The notes under the pieces were generated by a model, which was given only the letters and a program-made list of their open reading frames with translations, did no database searches and was not told the DNA's origin. A stretch of DNA of 64,000 nt from assembly GCF_049195245.1 (NCBI RefSeq), contig NZ_JBMIRR010000027.1, positions 62,001-126,000 on the forward strand, in the 5' to 3' direction. The stretch comes from Arenimonas sp049195245 (GTDB taxonomy: Bacteria; Pseudomonadota; Gammaproteobacteria; Xanthomonadales; Xanthomonadaceae). The position numbers and the translations under genes are program-made. Shown in pieces: positions 34,978 through 44,355 of the stretch (positions are counted from its first letter, which is position 1; each line of letters opens with the position of its first letter).

Positions 34978-35667
34978 GTGCTGACGCCCGACGAAGTCAC
35001 CATCATCGCGCTGAGCCTGCGCGTGGCCGCGCTGGCGGTGCTGCTCGCGCTGCCGTTCGCGCTGGCGGCCGCGTACGCCCTGGCGCGCTGGCAGTTCCGC
35101 GGCAAGGTGCTGTTCGATGCGCTGGTGCACCTGCCGCTGCTGCTGCCGCCGGTGCTGACCGGCTACGTGCTGCTGGTGCTGTTCGGTCGGCAGGGCTGGA
35201 TCGGGCAGGCCCTGGAGCAGTGGTTCGGCATCAGCCTGGCCTTCCGCTGGACCGGCGCGGTGATCGCGGCGGCGGTGATGGCCTTCCCGCTGTTCGTGCG
35301 TTCGATCCGTCTGTCCATCGAGGCCATCCCGATCGAGGTGGACGAGATGGCGTCCAGCCTGGGCGCGCGACCCTGGGCCAAGTTCTGGCAGGTGGTGCTG
35401 CCGCTGAGCCTGCCAGGCGTCGCGGCCGGCATGGCCCTGGCTTTCGCCAAGGCGCTGGGCGAGTTCGGCGCCACCATCACCTTCGTGTCCAACATCCCGG
35501 GCGAAACCCGCACGCTGGCGCTGGCCATGCACACGCTGACCCAGCTGCCGGGCGGCGAGGGCGGCATCGCGCGACTGGCGGTGGTGTCCATCGTGCTGGC
35601 CGTGGGCGCGCTGCTGGCCTCGGAATGGATGGTGCGGCGCTCGGCCTATCGGCGTTCCAGTGAGTGA
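34978..35667 (+). CDS. modB: Molybdate ABC transporter permease
   Basis: A 229-residue inner-membrane permease with five hydrophobic helices. The ATPase-coupling EAA loop reads EMASSLGARPWAKFWQVVLP near residues 123-142. Start GTG at 34978 is one base after the modA stop. In most bacteria modC follows directly; here a 237-base non-coding stretch with a palindromic repeat follows, then minus-strand ogt. An ATPase encoded elsewhere must serve it, or transport may be lost. Confidence 0.9.
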   Translation: MLTPDEVTIIALSLRVAALAVLLALPFALAAAYALARWQFRGKVLFDALVHLPLLLPPVLTGYVLLVLFGRQGWIGQALEQWFGISLAFRWTGAVIAAAVMAFPLFVRSIRLSIEAIPIEVDEMASSLGARPWAKFWQVVLPLSLPGVAAGMALAFAKALGEFGATITFVSNIPGETRTLALAMHTLTQLPGGEGGIARLAVVSIVLAVGALLASEWMVRRSAYRRSSE

Positions 35668-35703
35668 CGGGGTGTGCGGCGTGTCGTGGCTTGGACAAGA
35701 GCG

Positions 35704-35866
35704 GATTTTTTGACGCGGATGAACGCGGATTACGCGGATAGAAGCGAAGCGGGGTTTGTCACGATGCTGCCGGCGAACGCCGGCATTGGCGCGGAGCCCC
35801 AGCTAGCCGCGTCCCTCTAAAGCATTGCTCTATCCGCGTAATTTGCCCTTATCCGCGTCAAAAATC
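35704..35866. repeat. MITE-like palindromic element with GACGCGGAT inverted arms
   Basis: A 163-base element. The left arm (35704-35741) contains GATTTTTTGACGCGGAT followed by repeated ACGCGGAT units; the right arm (35830-35866) is its near-perfect reverse complement. A further perfect hairpin TGCCGGCG-AA-CGCCGGCA lies at 35768-35785. It contains no gene. I recognise GCGGAT-repeat arms of this type as dispersed elements in Xanthomonadaceae and other bacteria. It fills the place where modC would be expected. Confidence 0.75.
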
Positions 35867-35904
35867 TCTCCCACCCGATCGCGAAATCGCAGCCAACGAC
35901 GACG

Positions 35905-36411
35905 TCAGAACGACAGCGCGCCCTGGCCGATGCCCTCGTGCGAGAGCAGCCACTGTTTCAGGGGCAGGCCGCCGCCGAAGCCCGTGAGTTGACCGTCGGC
36001 ACCGATGACGCGATGGCAGGGCAACACGATCGGCAGCGGATTGCGGCCATTGGCGGCGCCGACCGCGCGCACCGCGGCGGGCTTGCCGATGGCGCGCGCC
36101 AGGTCGGCGTAGCTGCAGGTGCGGCCGAAGGGCAGCCCGGCCAGGGCGCGCCAGACCGTTTTCTGGAAGTCGGTGCCGACCGGATGCAGCGCCAGCGTGA
36201 ATTCCTGTCGCCGGCCTGCGAAGTAGTCCTGCAGTTGCCCGCGCGCGTCGGAAAGGGTCACGGGGTCGTGTATCCACGCCTCGATTCCCTCGGGCGGATA
36301 GCGGTTCTCGGGAAAGAGGATGTGGCGGAGGCCGAACTCGTCGCGCGCCACCGTGAGCGGGCCAATCGGCGTGTCGAAGCGGTCGAATCGCAGGGACTCG
36401 TGTTGTTTCAT
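35905..36411 (-). CDS. ogt: Methylated-DNA-protein cysteine methyltransferase
   Basis: A 168-residue DNA repair protein that removes methyl from O6-methylguanine to its own cysteine. Active site LPCHRVIG with Cys near residue 132, DNA-binding region with GFGGGLPLKQWLL, and SYADLARAIGKPAAVRAVG for the recognition helix. The ATG at 36411 overlaps the stop of the Ada-AlkA fusion (ATGA), so the two repair genes are coupled. Together they provide methyl phosphotriester, O6-guanine and N3-adenine repair. Confidence 0.94.
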   Translation of the reverse strand: MKQHESLRFDRFDTPIGPLTVARDEFGLRHILFPENRYPPEGIEAWIHDPVTLSDARGQLQDYFAGRRQEFTLALHPVGTDFQKTVWRALAGLPFGRTCSYADLARAIGKPAAVRAVGAANGRNPLPIVLPCHRVIGADGQLTGFGGGLPLKQWLLSHEGIGQGALSF

Positions 36412-37877
36412 GCGCGCGCCGCCTTCTCGTCGTTGGCCAGATGCCACAGGTGCAGCACGGCGTAGGCGCGCCACGGCCGCCAGGCCTGCGATCGCGCCTG
36501 GGTGTCGCGTTCGGACAGGCGTCCGTCGCGACCGCCCAGCACCTGCTGCAGCACCAGGTCACCGGCGGGGAAGGCATCGGGCTGCTGCAGCGCGCGCATG
36601 GCCACGTAGTGCGCGGTCCACGGCCCCAGGCCGGGCAGGGCGGTGAAGTCGCGCACGAAATCCTCCAGGCGCTGGCCGGCGCGGAAATGCACGTGGCCAT
36701 CGGCCACGGCCGCGGCCAGTGCGCGCAGGGTGGCGGCGCGCGTGCGCGGCAGGCCGATGGCTTCCAGCGGTGCGTCGCGCAAATGTGCGGGCGTCGGAAA
36801 GCGCCGGTCGAGGCCCGCGGCCTCCGCCGGTGATGCCAGGCCATGTGCCTGGACCAGCCGGCGCGCCAGCGTGGTCGCGCCCGCCACGCTGACCTGCTGG
36901 CCCAGCACCGCGCGAACTGCGACTTCAAAGCCATCCCAGCCGCCCGGCACGCGCAGCCCTGGCCGGCGCCGGATCGCCTCGGCCAGCATCGGGGTCTGCC
37001 GCAGCAGCGCATGCACCGCGCCCAGGTCGGCATCGAGGTCGAACACGCGGCGCACGCGGCGCACGATGTCGGGGATCATCCGGGGATCGGCATCGCGGAT
37101 CTCCAGCCGCAGTTCCCCTCGGGCGACATCGGCGCTGACGCGCACCGTGCACGGCCGGTCCACGGGACCCAGCACGCGTTCGTACGCGTCCTCGTGCACA
37201 CGCTCGATCCCGTCGATGGCGCGCTTGCGCAGGAACGCGAGCATCAGGCCGAAGTCCAGCGGCGGGCGATAGCCGAGCCGCAGGCTCAGCTGGCCGGACG
37301 GCGCGTCGCGTCGCAACCGGCGGATCGCACCCGGCGCCATCGCGCAGCCCTGCTGGAAGGCGGCATTGAAGCGGCGCACGCTGTTGAAGCCGGCGGCCAG
37401 GGCCACCTGCGTCACCGGCAGCGCGGTTTCGGTGAGCAGTTGCTTCGCCAGCAGCAGCCGATGGGTGCCGTGCACGGCCAGCGGCGTCGCGCCGGCCTCG
37501 GCCAGGAACAACCGGCGCAGCTGCCGGCCGCCGACGCCGACCTGCGCCGCCAGCGCCTCGACGCCGCCCTCGGACAGCGCGCCGTCTGCAATCAGCGCCA
37601 GCGCCCGCTGCACCGTCGCCGCACTGCCCGAAGCCGGTTGCCCCGGTGCCAGCTCCGGGCGGCAGCGCAGGCAAGGGCGGTACCCGGCCGCCGCCGCCGC
37701 GGCCGCGCTGGCGAAGTAGCTCACGTTGGCGCGCTTGGGCGCGGGCGCGGGGCACACGGGCCGGCAGTAGATGCCGGTGCTGCGCACGGCGGTGAAGAAC
37801 AGCCCGTCGAAGCGCGCATCCCTGGCCGCGCGGGCGCGGTCACAGGCATCGGCGGGCGGAAGGTGGGTCGGGGACAT
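36408..37877 (-). CDS. Ada N-terminal/AraC regulator fused to AlkA DNA glycosylase
   Basis: A 489-residue fusion. Residues 1-75 form the Ada methylphosphotriester domain, with zinc/acceptor cysteines Cys38, Cys42, Cys69 and Cys72 (the same positions as in E. coli Ada). An AraC-type HTH (about 90-185) follows, then an AlkA 3-methyladenine glycosylase (about 200-489) with LPGLGPWTAHYVAMRAL (HhH-GPD) and catalytic Asp near PAGDLVL. It can sense methyl damage by accepting a phosphotriester methyl group, activate transcription, and excise bases. Ogt, the third function, is the overlapping next gene. Confidence 0.93.
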   Translation of the reverse strand: MSPTHLPPADACDRARAARDARFDGLFFTAVRSTGIYCRPVCPAPAPKRANVSYFASAAAAAAAGYRPCLRCRPELAPGQPASGSAATVQRALALIADGALSEGGVEALAAQVGVGGRQLRRLFLAEAGATPLAVHGTHRLLLAKQLLTETALPVTQVALAAGFNSVRRFNAAFQQGCAMAPGAIRRLRRDAPSGQLSLRLGYRPPLDFGLMLAFLRKRAIDGIERVHEDAYERVLGPVDRPCTVRVSADVARGELRLEIRDADPRMIPDIVRRVRRVFDLDADLGAVHALLRQTPMLAEAIRRRPGLRVPGGWDGFEVAVRAVLGQQVSVAGATTLARRLVQAHGLASPAEAAGLDRRFPTPAHLRDAPLEAIGLPRTRAATLRALAAAVADGHVHFRAGQRLEDFVRDFTALPGLGPWTAHYVAMRALQQPDAFPAGDLVLQQVLGGRDGRLSERDTQARSQAWRPWRAYAVLHLWHLANDEKAARA

Positions 37878-37953
37878 GGCGGCATCCTAGCCGGCCCGCC
37901 GGCCTCGCACTGGCCGTTTTCGGACACCAATGCCGCGTCCCGGCCGGGAAACC

Positions 37954-37959
37954 TATAAT
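37954..37959 (+). promoter_or_regulatory. Candidate -10 box for hutU
   Basis: TATAAT 25 bases upstream of the hutU start, in the 107-base divergent gap with the Ada-AlkA gene. A weak TGCCGC lies at the -35 position with 17-base spacing. No HutC-type operator was recognised. Confidence 0.45.
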
Positions 37960-37984
37960 CGCCACCTGCCTCTGGGAGCGCCCG

Positions 37985-39652
<1,668 letters not shown>

Positions 39653-39677
39653 TCGCGCGTCCCCACCGGAGAAACCC

Positions 39678-40049
39678 ATGATCGGCTACGTCACCCTGGG
39701 CACCCGCGACCTCGCGCGCGCCGCCGCGTTCTACGACCGCCTGCTGGAAGGCCTGGGCGCCAAGCGCTTCATGGACACGCCGCGCTTCATCCTGTGGTCG
39801 GCGGGCCGCGGCACCGCGGGCCTTTCGGTGGCCTTGCCCTACGACGGCCAGCCGCACGATCGCGGCAACGGCCAGATGGCGGCGCTGGCGGTCGGCAGCC
39901 GCGACAACGTCGACCGCCTGCACGCGCTGGCGCTTGAAATGGGCGGCACCGACGAAGGTCCGGTCGGCGAGCGTTTCCCGGGTTTCTATGCCGGCTACTT
40001 CCGCGACCTGGACGGCAACAAGCTCAACGTGTTCCACATGGGGCGCTGA
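39678..40049 (+). CDS. VOC family (glyoxalase-like) protein
   Basis: A 123-residue vicinal-oxygen-chelate fold protein. Two beta-alpha-beta-beta-beta modules are visible: N-terminal MIGYVTLGTRDLARAAAFYD and C-terminal YAGYFRDLDGNKLNVFHMG. Possible metal residues include Glu/His near the C-terminus. This family includes glyoxalases and dioxygenases, with substrate specificity not deducible from sequence. It follows hutU by 25 bases with a GGAG ribosome site and may be co-transcribed with it. Confidence 0.85.
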   Translation: MIGYVTLGTRDLARAAAFYDRLLEGLGAKRFMDTPRFILWSAGRGTAGLSVALPYDGQPHDRGNGQMAALAVGSRDNVDRLHALALEMGGTDEGPVGERFPGFYAGYFRDLDGNKLNVFHMGR

Positions 40050-40107
40050 GCCGCAGGCGGGCCGGTGCTAAGCTGCCCGGCAATCCAACGGCCGGGAGCG
40101 CCTGCGC

Positions 40108-40365
40108 ATGCTGCACATCCTCTGGACCATCCTGATCGGCTTCGTCATCGGCCTCGTGGCCCGCTTCCTGAAGCCGGGCAACGACAAGCTCAGCCTGCTG
40201 TGGACAATGGTGCTGGGCGTCGGCGGCTCGCTGCTGGCGAAATACGTGGGCCAGTCGCTGGGCTGGTATGACGAGGGCGAGCCCGCGGGCTTCATCGCCT
40301 CGGTGCTGTTCGCGATCCTGCTGCTGGCTCTCTACGCGGCGCTGCGCAAGAAAAAGGGCGCCTGA
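40108..40365 (+). CDS. GlsB/YeaQ/YmgE family stress membrane protein
   Basis: An 85-residue membrane protein with three hydrophobic segments: the first near residues 3-20 (ending VARFLKPGN), the second at 28-46 and the third at 60-78. Its length and GLVARFLKPG match the transglycosylase-associated/YeaQ family, usually induced by envelope or stationary-phase stress. The family function is poorly defined. The gene stands alone, convergent with the PQQ-type dehydrogenase, 6 bases away. Confidence 0.85.
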   Translation: MLHILWTILIGFVIGLVARFLKPGNDKLSLLWTMVLGVGGSLLAKYVGQSLGWYDEGEPAGFIASVLFAILLLALYAALRKKKGA

Positions 40366-40371
40366 CGCGGA

Positions 40372-41622
40372 TCAGCCGCCGCGTCGCACCGGCGCGGGCT
40401 TGGGCATCGGCGTTTCGCCCGGCGCGGCACCTTCGCGCACCGGCAGCTTGTCGCCCTGCAGGCTGCGGCGGAATCGCGGCTTGGCCTGCACGATGCGCAA
40501 CAGCTTGCCGTTGCCCGAGTCGGTGAGCACGTAGAGCGCGCCGTCCGGACCGTTGCGCACGTCACGCACGCGATGGCCCATGCCGGTCAGCAGGCGCTCC
40601 TCCGCCACCACGCGGTCGCCGGCGATTTCCAGCCGCACCAGCTGCTGCGCGGCCAGCGCCCCCACGAACAGGTCGCCCTGCCAGTCGAACAGCTCCAGCC
40701 CGGTGTAGAAAGCCATGCCGCTGGGCGCGATCGACGGCGTCCACTGGTGCACCGGCTGCTCCATGCCCGGCGCGCTGGTGCCCACCGACTCCGGGATCGG
40801 CTGGCCGTTGTAGTCCAGGCCATGGGTGATGCGCGGCCAGCCGTAATTCTTGCCGGCCTGCGGGATGTTGATCTCGTCGCCGCCCATCGCGCCGTGCTCC
40901 ACCGTCCACAGCGCGCCGGTCCAGGGGTTCAGCGTCGCGCCCTGCGGATTGCGATGGCCATAGGACCACAGGTCTTCCAGCGCGGTGGGATGGCCGACGA
41001 AGGGGTTGTCGGTGGGAATGTTGCCGTCGGGCCACAGCCGCACCACCTTGCCCTGGTGCTGGTCCAGGGCCTGCGCGCTGATGCGCACGTTGTTCTCGCC
41101 CAGCGTGATGAACAGGTGGCCCTGGCGGTTGAACACCAGTCGCGATCCGAAATGGTTGCCGGTGCTGAGCTTGGGTTCCTGGCGGAAGATGACAAGCACG
41201 TCCTGCAGCGCGCTGCCGACCAGGCGCGCACGCATCACCGCGGTGCCCGCCTTGCCGCCGCTGCCGGCTTCCGCGTAGCTCAGGTACAGGCGCTGGTTCC
41301 GGGCGAAGTCCGGGTCCAGCGCCACGTCGAGCAGGCCGCCCTGGCCTTGCGCCCATACCGCAGGCAGGCCGGTTATCGGCGCCGACAGCGTGCCGTTGGA
41401 ATAGACCCGCAACCGTCCGGGACGTTCGGTGATCAGCAGCCGGCCATCGGGCAGGAAGGCCATGGCCCAGGGGTTCTGCAGGCCGCTGGCCAGGGTGGTG
41501 ACGCGCAGCGGGCCCAGGCTGCTGGGCGCGAGCACTTCGTTGCTCTGTGCGGCGGCGGGGCCGGCGACGCAGGCGGCCGCAAGCAGCAGGGGGATCAGGG
41601 AGGAGGCTAGGGGACCACGCAT
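40372..41622 (-). CDS. PQQ-dependent sugar dehydrogenase (aldose sugar dehydrogenase type)
   Basis: A 416-residue periplasmic soluble glucose/sorbosone dehydrogenase-like beta-propeller. Signal peptide about residues 1-26 (ending AAAQ). Typical motifs: NPWAMAFLPDGRLLITERPGRL, GQGGLLDVALDPDF, YGHRNPQGATLNP, VEHGAMGGDEIN and NYGWP. PQQ binds in the propeller centre; electrons would pass to the respiratory chain. Substrate range is broad in this family and not deducible. No pqq biosynthesis genes are in the window. Confidence 0.9.
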   Translation of the reverse strand: MRGPLASSLIPLLLAAACVAGPAAAQSNEVLAPSSLGPLRVTTLASGLQNPWAMAFLPDGRLLITERPGRLRVYSNGTLSAPITGLPAVWAQGQGGLLDVALDPDFARNQRLYLSYAEAGSGGKAGTAVMRARLVGSALQDVLVIFRQEPKLSTGNHFGSRLVFNRQGHLFITLGENNVRISAQALDQHQGKVVRLWPDGNIPTDNPFVGHPTALEDLWSYGHRNPQGATLNPWTGALWTVEHGAMGGDEINIPQAGKNYGWPRITHGLDYNGQPIPESVGTSAPGMEQPVHQWTPSIAPSGMAFYTGLELFDWQGDLFVGALAAQQLVRLEIAGDRVVAEERLLTGMGHRVRDVRNGPDGALYVLTDSGNGKLLRIVQAKPRFRRSLQGDKLPVREGAAPGETPMPKPAPVRRGG

Positions 41623-41740
41623 GGCGATTCTCCAGGCGGGCGCGACGCGGGGGCGGCGCGGGGCAGCGGCCGGCGGGGGTACCGGCCCGGTCGATGATAG
41701 TCCCGTCCCGGGCCTCCGGCGTGAGCGTGCCGCGGGTCGC

Positions 41741-41959
41741 TCAGGCAGCGATGACGCGGATCTCGGTCCCGTCCAGCCGCACCACCTGGCCCGCGCGGAT
41801 CTTGCAGGTCTTGCGCAGCTCCTGCACGCCGTCCACGGTCACCGCGCCGCTGGCCACTATGGCCTTGCCCTGGCCGCCGCTGTCGCAGAGGCCGGCCAGC
41901 TTCAGCAGCTGGTTGAGTTCGACGTGGTCGCGGTCGAGTTCGAAGTCCAGGACGGTCAT
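41741..41959 (-). CDS. Small S4 RNA-binding domain protein (YbcJ-like)
   Basis: A 72-residue single-domain S4 protein. The core reads ELNQLLKLAGLCDSGGQGKA and AIVASGAVTVDGVQELRKTCKI, typical of YbcJ-like S4 proteins that bind structured RNA. The start at 41959 lies one base after the stop of the LysR regulator gene; an earlier in-frame Met would extend into that gene without homology. A role in ribosome assembly or stalling rescue is possible; the family is little studied. Confidence 0.85.
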   Translation of the reverse strand: MTVLDFELDRDHVELNQLLKLAGLCDSGGQGKAIVASGAVTVDGVQELRKTCKIRAGQVVRLDGTEIRVIAA

Positions 41960-41960
41960 G

Positions 41961-42872
41961 TCATTCCAGGGGAAGCGGGTCGGGGCCGTGCGTGGCCACG
42001 TCGGCCAGCAGCCAGTCCACGAAACTTTGCGCGGCCGGGCGCAGGCGCCGGTGCGCAGGATAGACCACGTGGTAGCCCCAGCGGGCGGCCAGGGTGGGGC
42101 CGGGCAGGCGCACCAGCTGGCCGTCGCGCAGGAACGGGGCCAGCAGCCGGCCGCGGGCCAGCACGGCACCGAGGCCTTCGACCGCGGCCTGCAGCGCGCC
42201 GGTGCTGTCGCTGAAGCGGTAGCGTTCTTCGGGCGCGGGTTCGTGCAGTCCAGCTGCACGGAACCAGTCGGGCCAGCCCTGTCGCGCGAGGTCGGCAATC
42301 AGGGGCAGGGCGCGCAGGTCGGACGGCGTGCGCAGGGTGGCCACGCCGGCCAGGCGCGGCGAGGCCACCGGGTAGAGCTGCTCGTCCATCAGCGGATGCG
42401 CGCTCAGGCCGTTCCAGTGGCCGGGCCCATGGCGGATCCCGAGGTCGGGGCCGCCGTCGTCGAAGCGCGCCAGTCCCGCGTCGGTTTCGATGCTCAGGCC
42501 GATGTCCGGGTGCAGGGCGGCAAAGCGCGGCAGCCGCGGCGTGAGCCAGGTGAAGCTGAGCGAGTGCAGGGTGGTGATGCGCACGCGCGGCGGCGTGCGG
42601 CGGCTGGCGCGCAGCGCATCCACGGTGCCGTCCAGGTCGGCGAGCGCGTTGCTGGCGGCATCGGCCAGTTGCCGGCCTTCCGCGGTCAGCGACACCCCGC
42701 GCGCATGGCGCTGGAAGAGGGCCACGCCCAGCCGCGACTCGAGCTTGCGCACGTGGTGGCTGACCGCACTGGCGGTGAGGTGCAGGTCTTCCGCGGCGTG
42801 CGCGAAGTTCTGGTGCCGGGCGGCGGATTCGAAGGCCGCCAGGGCCGACAGCCATTCGGATCGCAGGGTCAT
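41961..42872 (-). CDS. LysR family transcriptional regulator
   Basis: A 303-residue LysR-type regulator. N-terminal winged helix (about residues 1-65: FAHAAEDLHLTASAVSHHVR, KLESRLGVALFQRHARG), then a periplasmic-binding-like effector domain (about 90-290). The GcvA-like sequence around the helix is close to regulators of efflux or metabolism genes. It is divergent from an EamA transporter, which it probably controls, and its stop lies one base from the S4 gene, so the two are likely one transcript. Confidence 0.9.
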   Translation of the reverse strand: MTLRSEWLSALAAFESAARHQNFAHAAEDLHLTASAVSHHVRKLESRLGVALFQRHARGVSLTAEGRQLADAASNALADLDGTVDALRASRRTPPRVRITTLHSLSFTWLTPRLPRFAALHPDIGLSIETDAGLARFDDGGPDLGIRHGPGHWNGLSAHPLMDEQLYPVASPRLAGVATLRTPSDLRALPLIADLARQGWPDWFRAAGLHEPAPEERYRFSDSTGALQAAVEGLGAVLARGRLLAPFLRDGQLVRLPGPTLAARWGYHVVYPAHRRLRPAAQSFVDWLLADVATHGPDPLPLE

Positions 42873-42917
42873 CGTTAGCCCCAAGCAGGATTTGTGGCTG
42901 GCCTTGAAAGTATGCGC

Positions 42918-42944
42918 TTGTCCGGCTTGCGGCCTCAAGGACAA
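42918..42944. promoter_or_regulatory. Inverted repeat between the LysR regulator and EamA transporter genes
   Basis: TTGTCC-N15-GGACAA in the 106-base divergent intergenic region. Its dyad resembles a LysR-type binding site of unusual half-site spacing. It would suit autorepression and control of the transporter. Nothing but position and symmetry supports it. Confidence 0.4.
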
Positions 42945-42978
42945 TGGCCGCCAGACACGAACCGGCCTTGCCCCGCCC

Positions 42979-43887
42979 ATGAAGAATCCGTCGCCCGCCG
43001 TCCTGCCGGTGCAGCCCGCCGCCGTTGCCGCCTGGCGCACGCCGGTGGAGCTGGGCGTGCTGGCGCTGATCTGGGGCGCCTCCTTCCTGTTCCAGCGCAT
43101 CGCGGCTCCCGAGTTCGGCGCCAGTGCGCTGGCCGAGATGCGGCTGCTGCTGGGCGCGGCCGTGCTGCTGCCCTTCCTCTGGCTGGCGCGCGCGGAGTTC
43201 CCGGCGCGCCTTTGGCCGCGGCTGGCGCTGCTGGGCGCGATCAATTCGGCGGTGCCGTTCGCGCTGTTCGCCTGGGGTGCGCAGCGCGCGCCGGCGGGCG
43301 TGGGCGCCATCACCAATGCGATGGCCGTGCTGTTCACCGCGCTGGTCGCCTTCCTGTTCTTCCGCGAGCGCATCGCGGCGCGCAAGGTGCTGGCGCTGGT
43401 GATCGGCTTCGTCGGCGTGGTGGTGCTGGCCAGCGACAAAACCGAAGGCGCCAGCGTCGGCTGGGCCACCGCGGCTGGCGTGGCGGCGGCATTGATGTAC
43501 GGCGTGGGAGCCAACCTGGTGCCGCGCCTGCTCACCGGCCTGCCGCCGTCGGCGGTGGCCGCGGCCACGCTGGGCTGCGCCGCGCTGCTGCTGCTGCCGT
43601 TCTCGATCTGGCAGTGGCCGCAGCAGTCGGTGTCGGTCGCGGCCTGGGGTTCGGCGATCGCGCTGGGCGTGATCTGCACCGGGCTGGCCTACGCCATCTA
43701 CTACCGCCTGATCCAGCGCATCGGCGCGGCGCGTGCGGTCACGGTGACCTACCTGGTGCCGCTGGCGGCGGTGGCCTGGTCCTGGAGCCTGCTGGGCGAG
43801 CGGCTGACCTGGCCGATGGGCATTGCCTGCGCGCTGATCCTGGGCAGCGTGGCGATCAGCCAGCGCGGGCCTGCGGTTTCGCGGTAA
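42979..43887 (+). CDS. EamA/DMT family transporter
   Basis: A 302-residue inner-membrane protein with ten predicted hydrophobic helices arranged as two EamA repeats: about 20-150 (LGVLALIWGASFLFQRIAA) and about 155-295 (AAALMYGVGANLVPRLLTG). DMT transporters export amino acids, drugs or metabolites. The ATG at 42979 lies just after CGCCC; a longer frame upstream has no homology. It is divergently transcribed from a LysR regulator. Substrate unknown. Confidence 0.88.
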   Translation: MKNPSPAVLPVQPAAVAAWRTPVELGVLALIWGASFLFQRIAAPEFGASALAEMRLLLGAAVLLPFLWLARAEFPARLWPRLALLGAINSAVPFALFAWGAQRAPAGVGAITNAMAVLFTALVAFLFFRERIAARKVLALVIGFVGVVVLASDKTEGASVGWATAAGVAAALMYGVGANLVPRLLTGLPPSAVAAATLGCAALLLLPFSIWQWPQQSVSVAAWGSAIALGVICTGLAYAIYYRLIQRIGAARAVTVTYLVPLAAVAWSWSLLGERLTWPMGIACALILGSVAISQRGPAVSR

Positions 43888-43937
43888 GGCTTCGGGCGTT
43901 CATCGCGCCGATGCCGGAAACACCCGGAACGGGGGAC

Positions 43938-43985
43938 AAAAAAATGGCAGGGCCGCCTGTCCCGAAAACAGTCGATCGCCCTGCC
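43938..43985 (-). terminator. Rho-independent terminator facing the minus strand
   Basis: On the minus strand an 8-bp stem GGCAGGGC / GCCCTGCC encloses a second small stem (CTGT / ACAG) and is followed directly by ATTTTTTT. No gene is annotated upstream of it on that strand within the region, so it suggests a minus-strand RNA starting between about 43990 and 44350. Confidence 0.65.
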
Positions 43986-44000
43986 CAAGGTGGTCAACGC

Positions 44001-44269
44001 CAGGGGGCTGTTGACTTGCAAGCGTGACGGTCGGGGCTCGACGAGGTGAGTCCTGACCGCAACGTGCAGCGAATGGACCACTCCGGCCCGGTGCCGCGCA
44101 AGGGCGTTCTGCCCGGGGGCGGATTGTTTGTGGGCTTGAACTGCTCACATCCGCTAACGGGCCGGTCGCAAGCTGCGGTTTTTGCCGGGTGTGGCTGGGT
44201 TCATGTAGCAAATCCGGACAAGACATGCCCAGCAAGGCTTACCTGGTGCTTATCCGCTAACAGCCCCTG
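44001..44269. repeat. Candidate MITE with CAGGGG-CTGTT terminal inverted repeats
   Basis: A 269-base stretch bounded by CAGGGGGCTGTT at the left and AACAGCCCCTG at the right, an 11-base near-perfect inverted repeat. GGGGCTGTT ends are reminiscent of IS5/IS427-type transposons. No transposase gene, and no clear target-site duplication, is visible. It may be a remnant. Confidence 0.4.
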
Positions 44270-44355
44270 CATTTCCCCGCCCGCGCAAGCAAGCGCTTGA
44301 ATTTGCGGAAGACCCCGTCGCGGCCGGACAATGCCGGCATCCTGAGGAGCCTGCC

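Larger units (their letters stand above)
43888..44355. other. Non-coding region with repeat element and minus-strand terminator
   Basis: These 468 bases, between the EamA transporter and the desaturase, contain no believable gene. Open frames here have no start signal or homology. The stretch has lower GC than its surroundings, a candidate terminator at 43938-43985, a MITE-like inverted repeat at 44001-44269, and a 10-base direct repeat ATCCGCTAAC at 44149-44158 and 44252-44261. Confidence 0.6.

Noticed and set aside
35668..35904. Remnant of modC after modB
   Set aside because: No frame with Walker A or ABC signature remains; the stretch is the palindromic element plus short flanks.
43900..44235. 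Minus-strand open frame of 111 codons in the non-coding region
   Set aside because: No recognisable homology, no ribosome site, and it runs through the terminator hairpin and inverted repeat.
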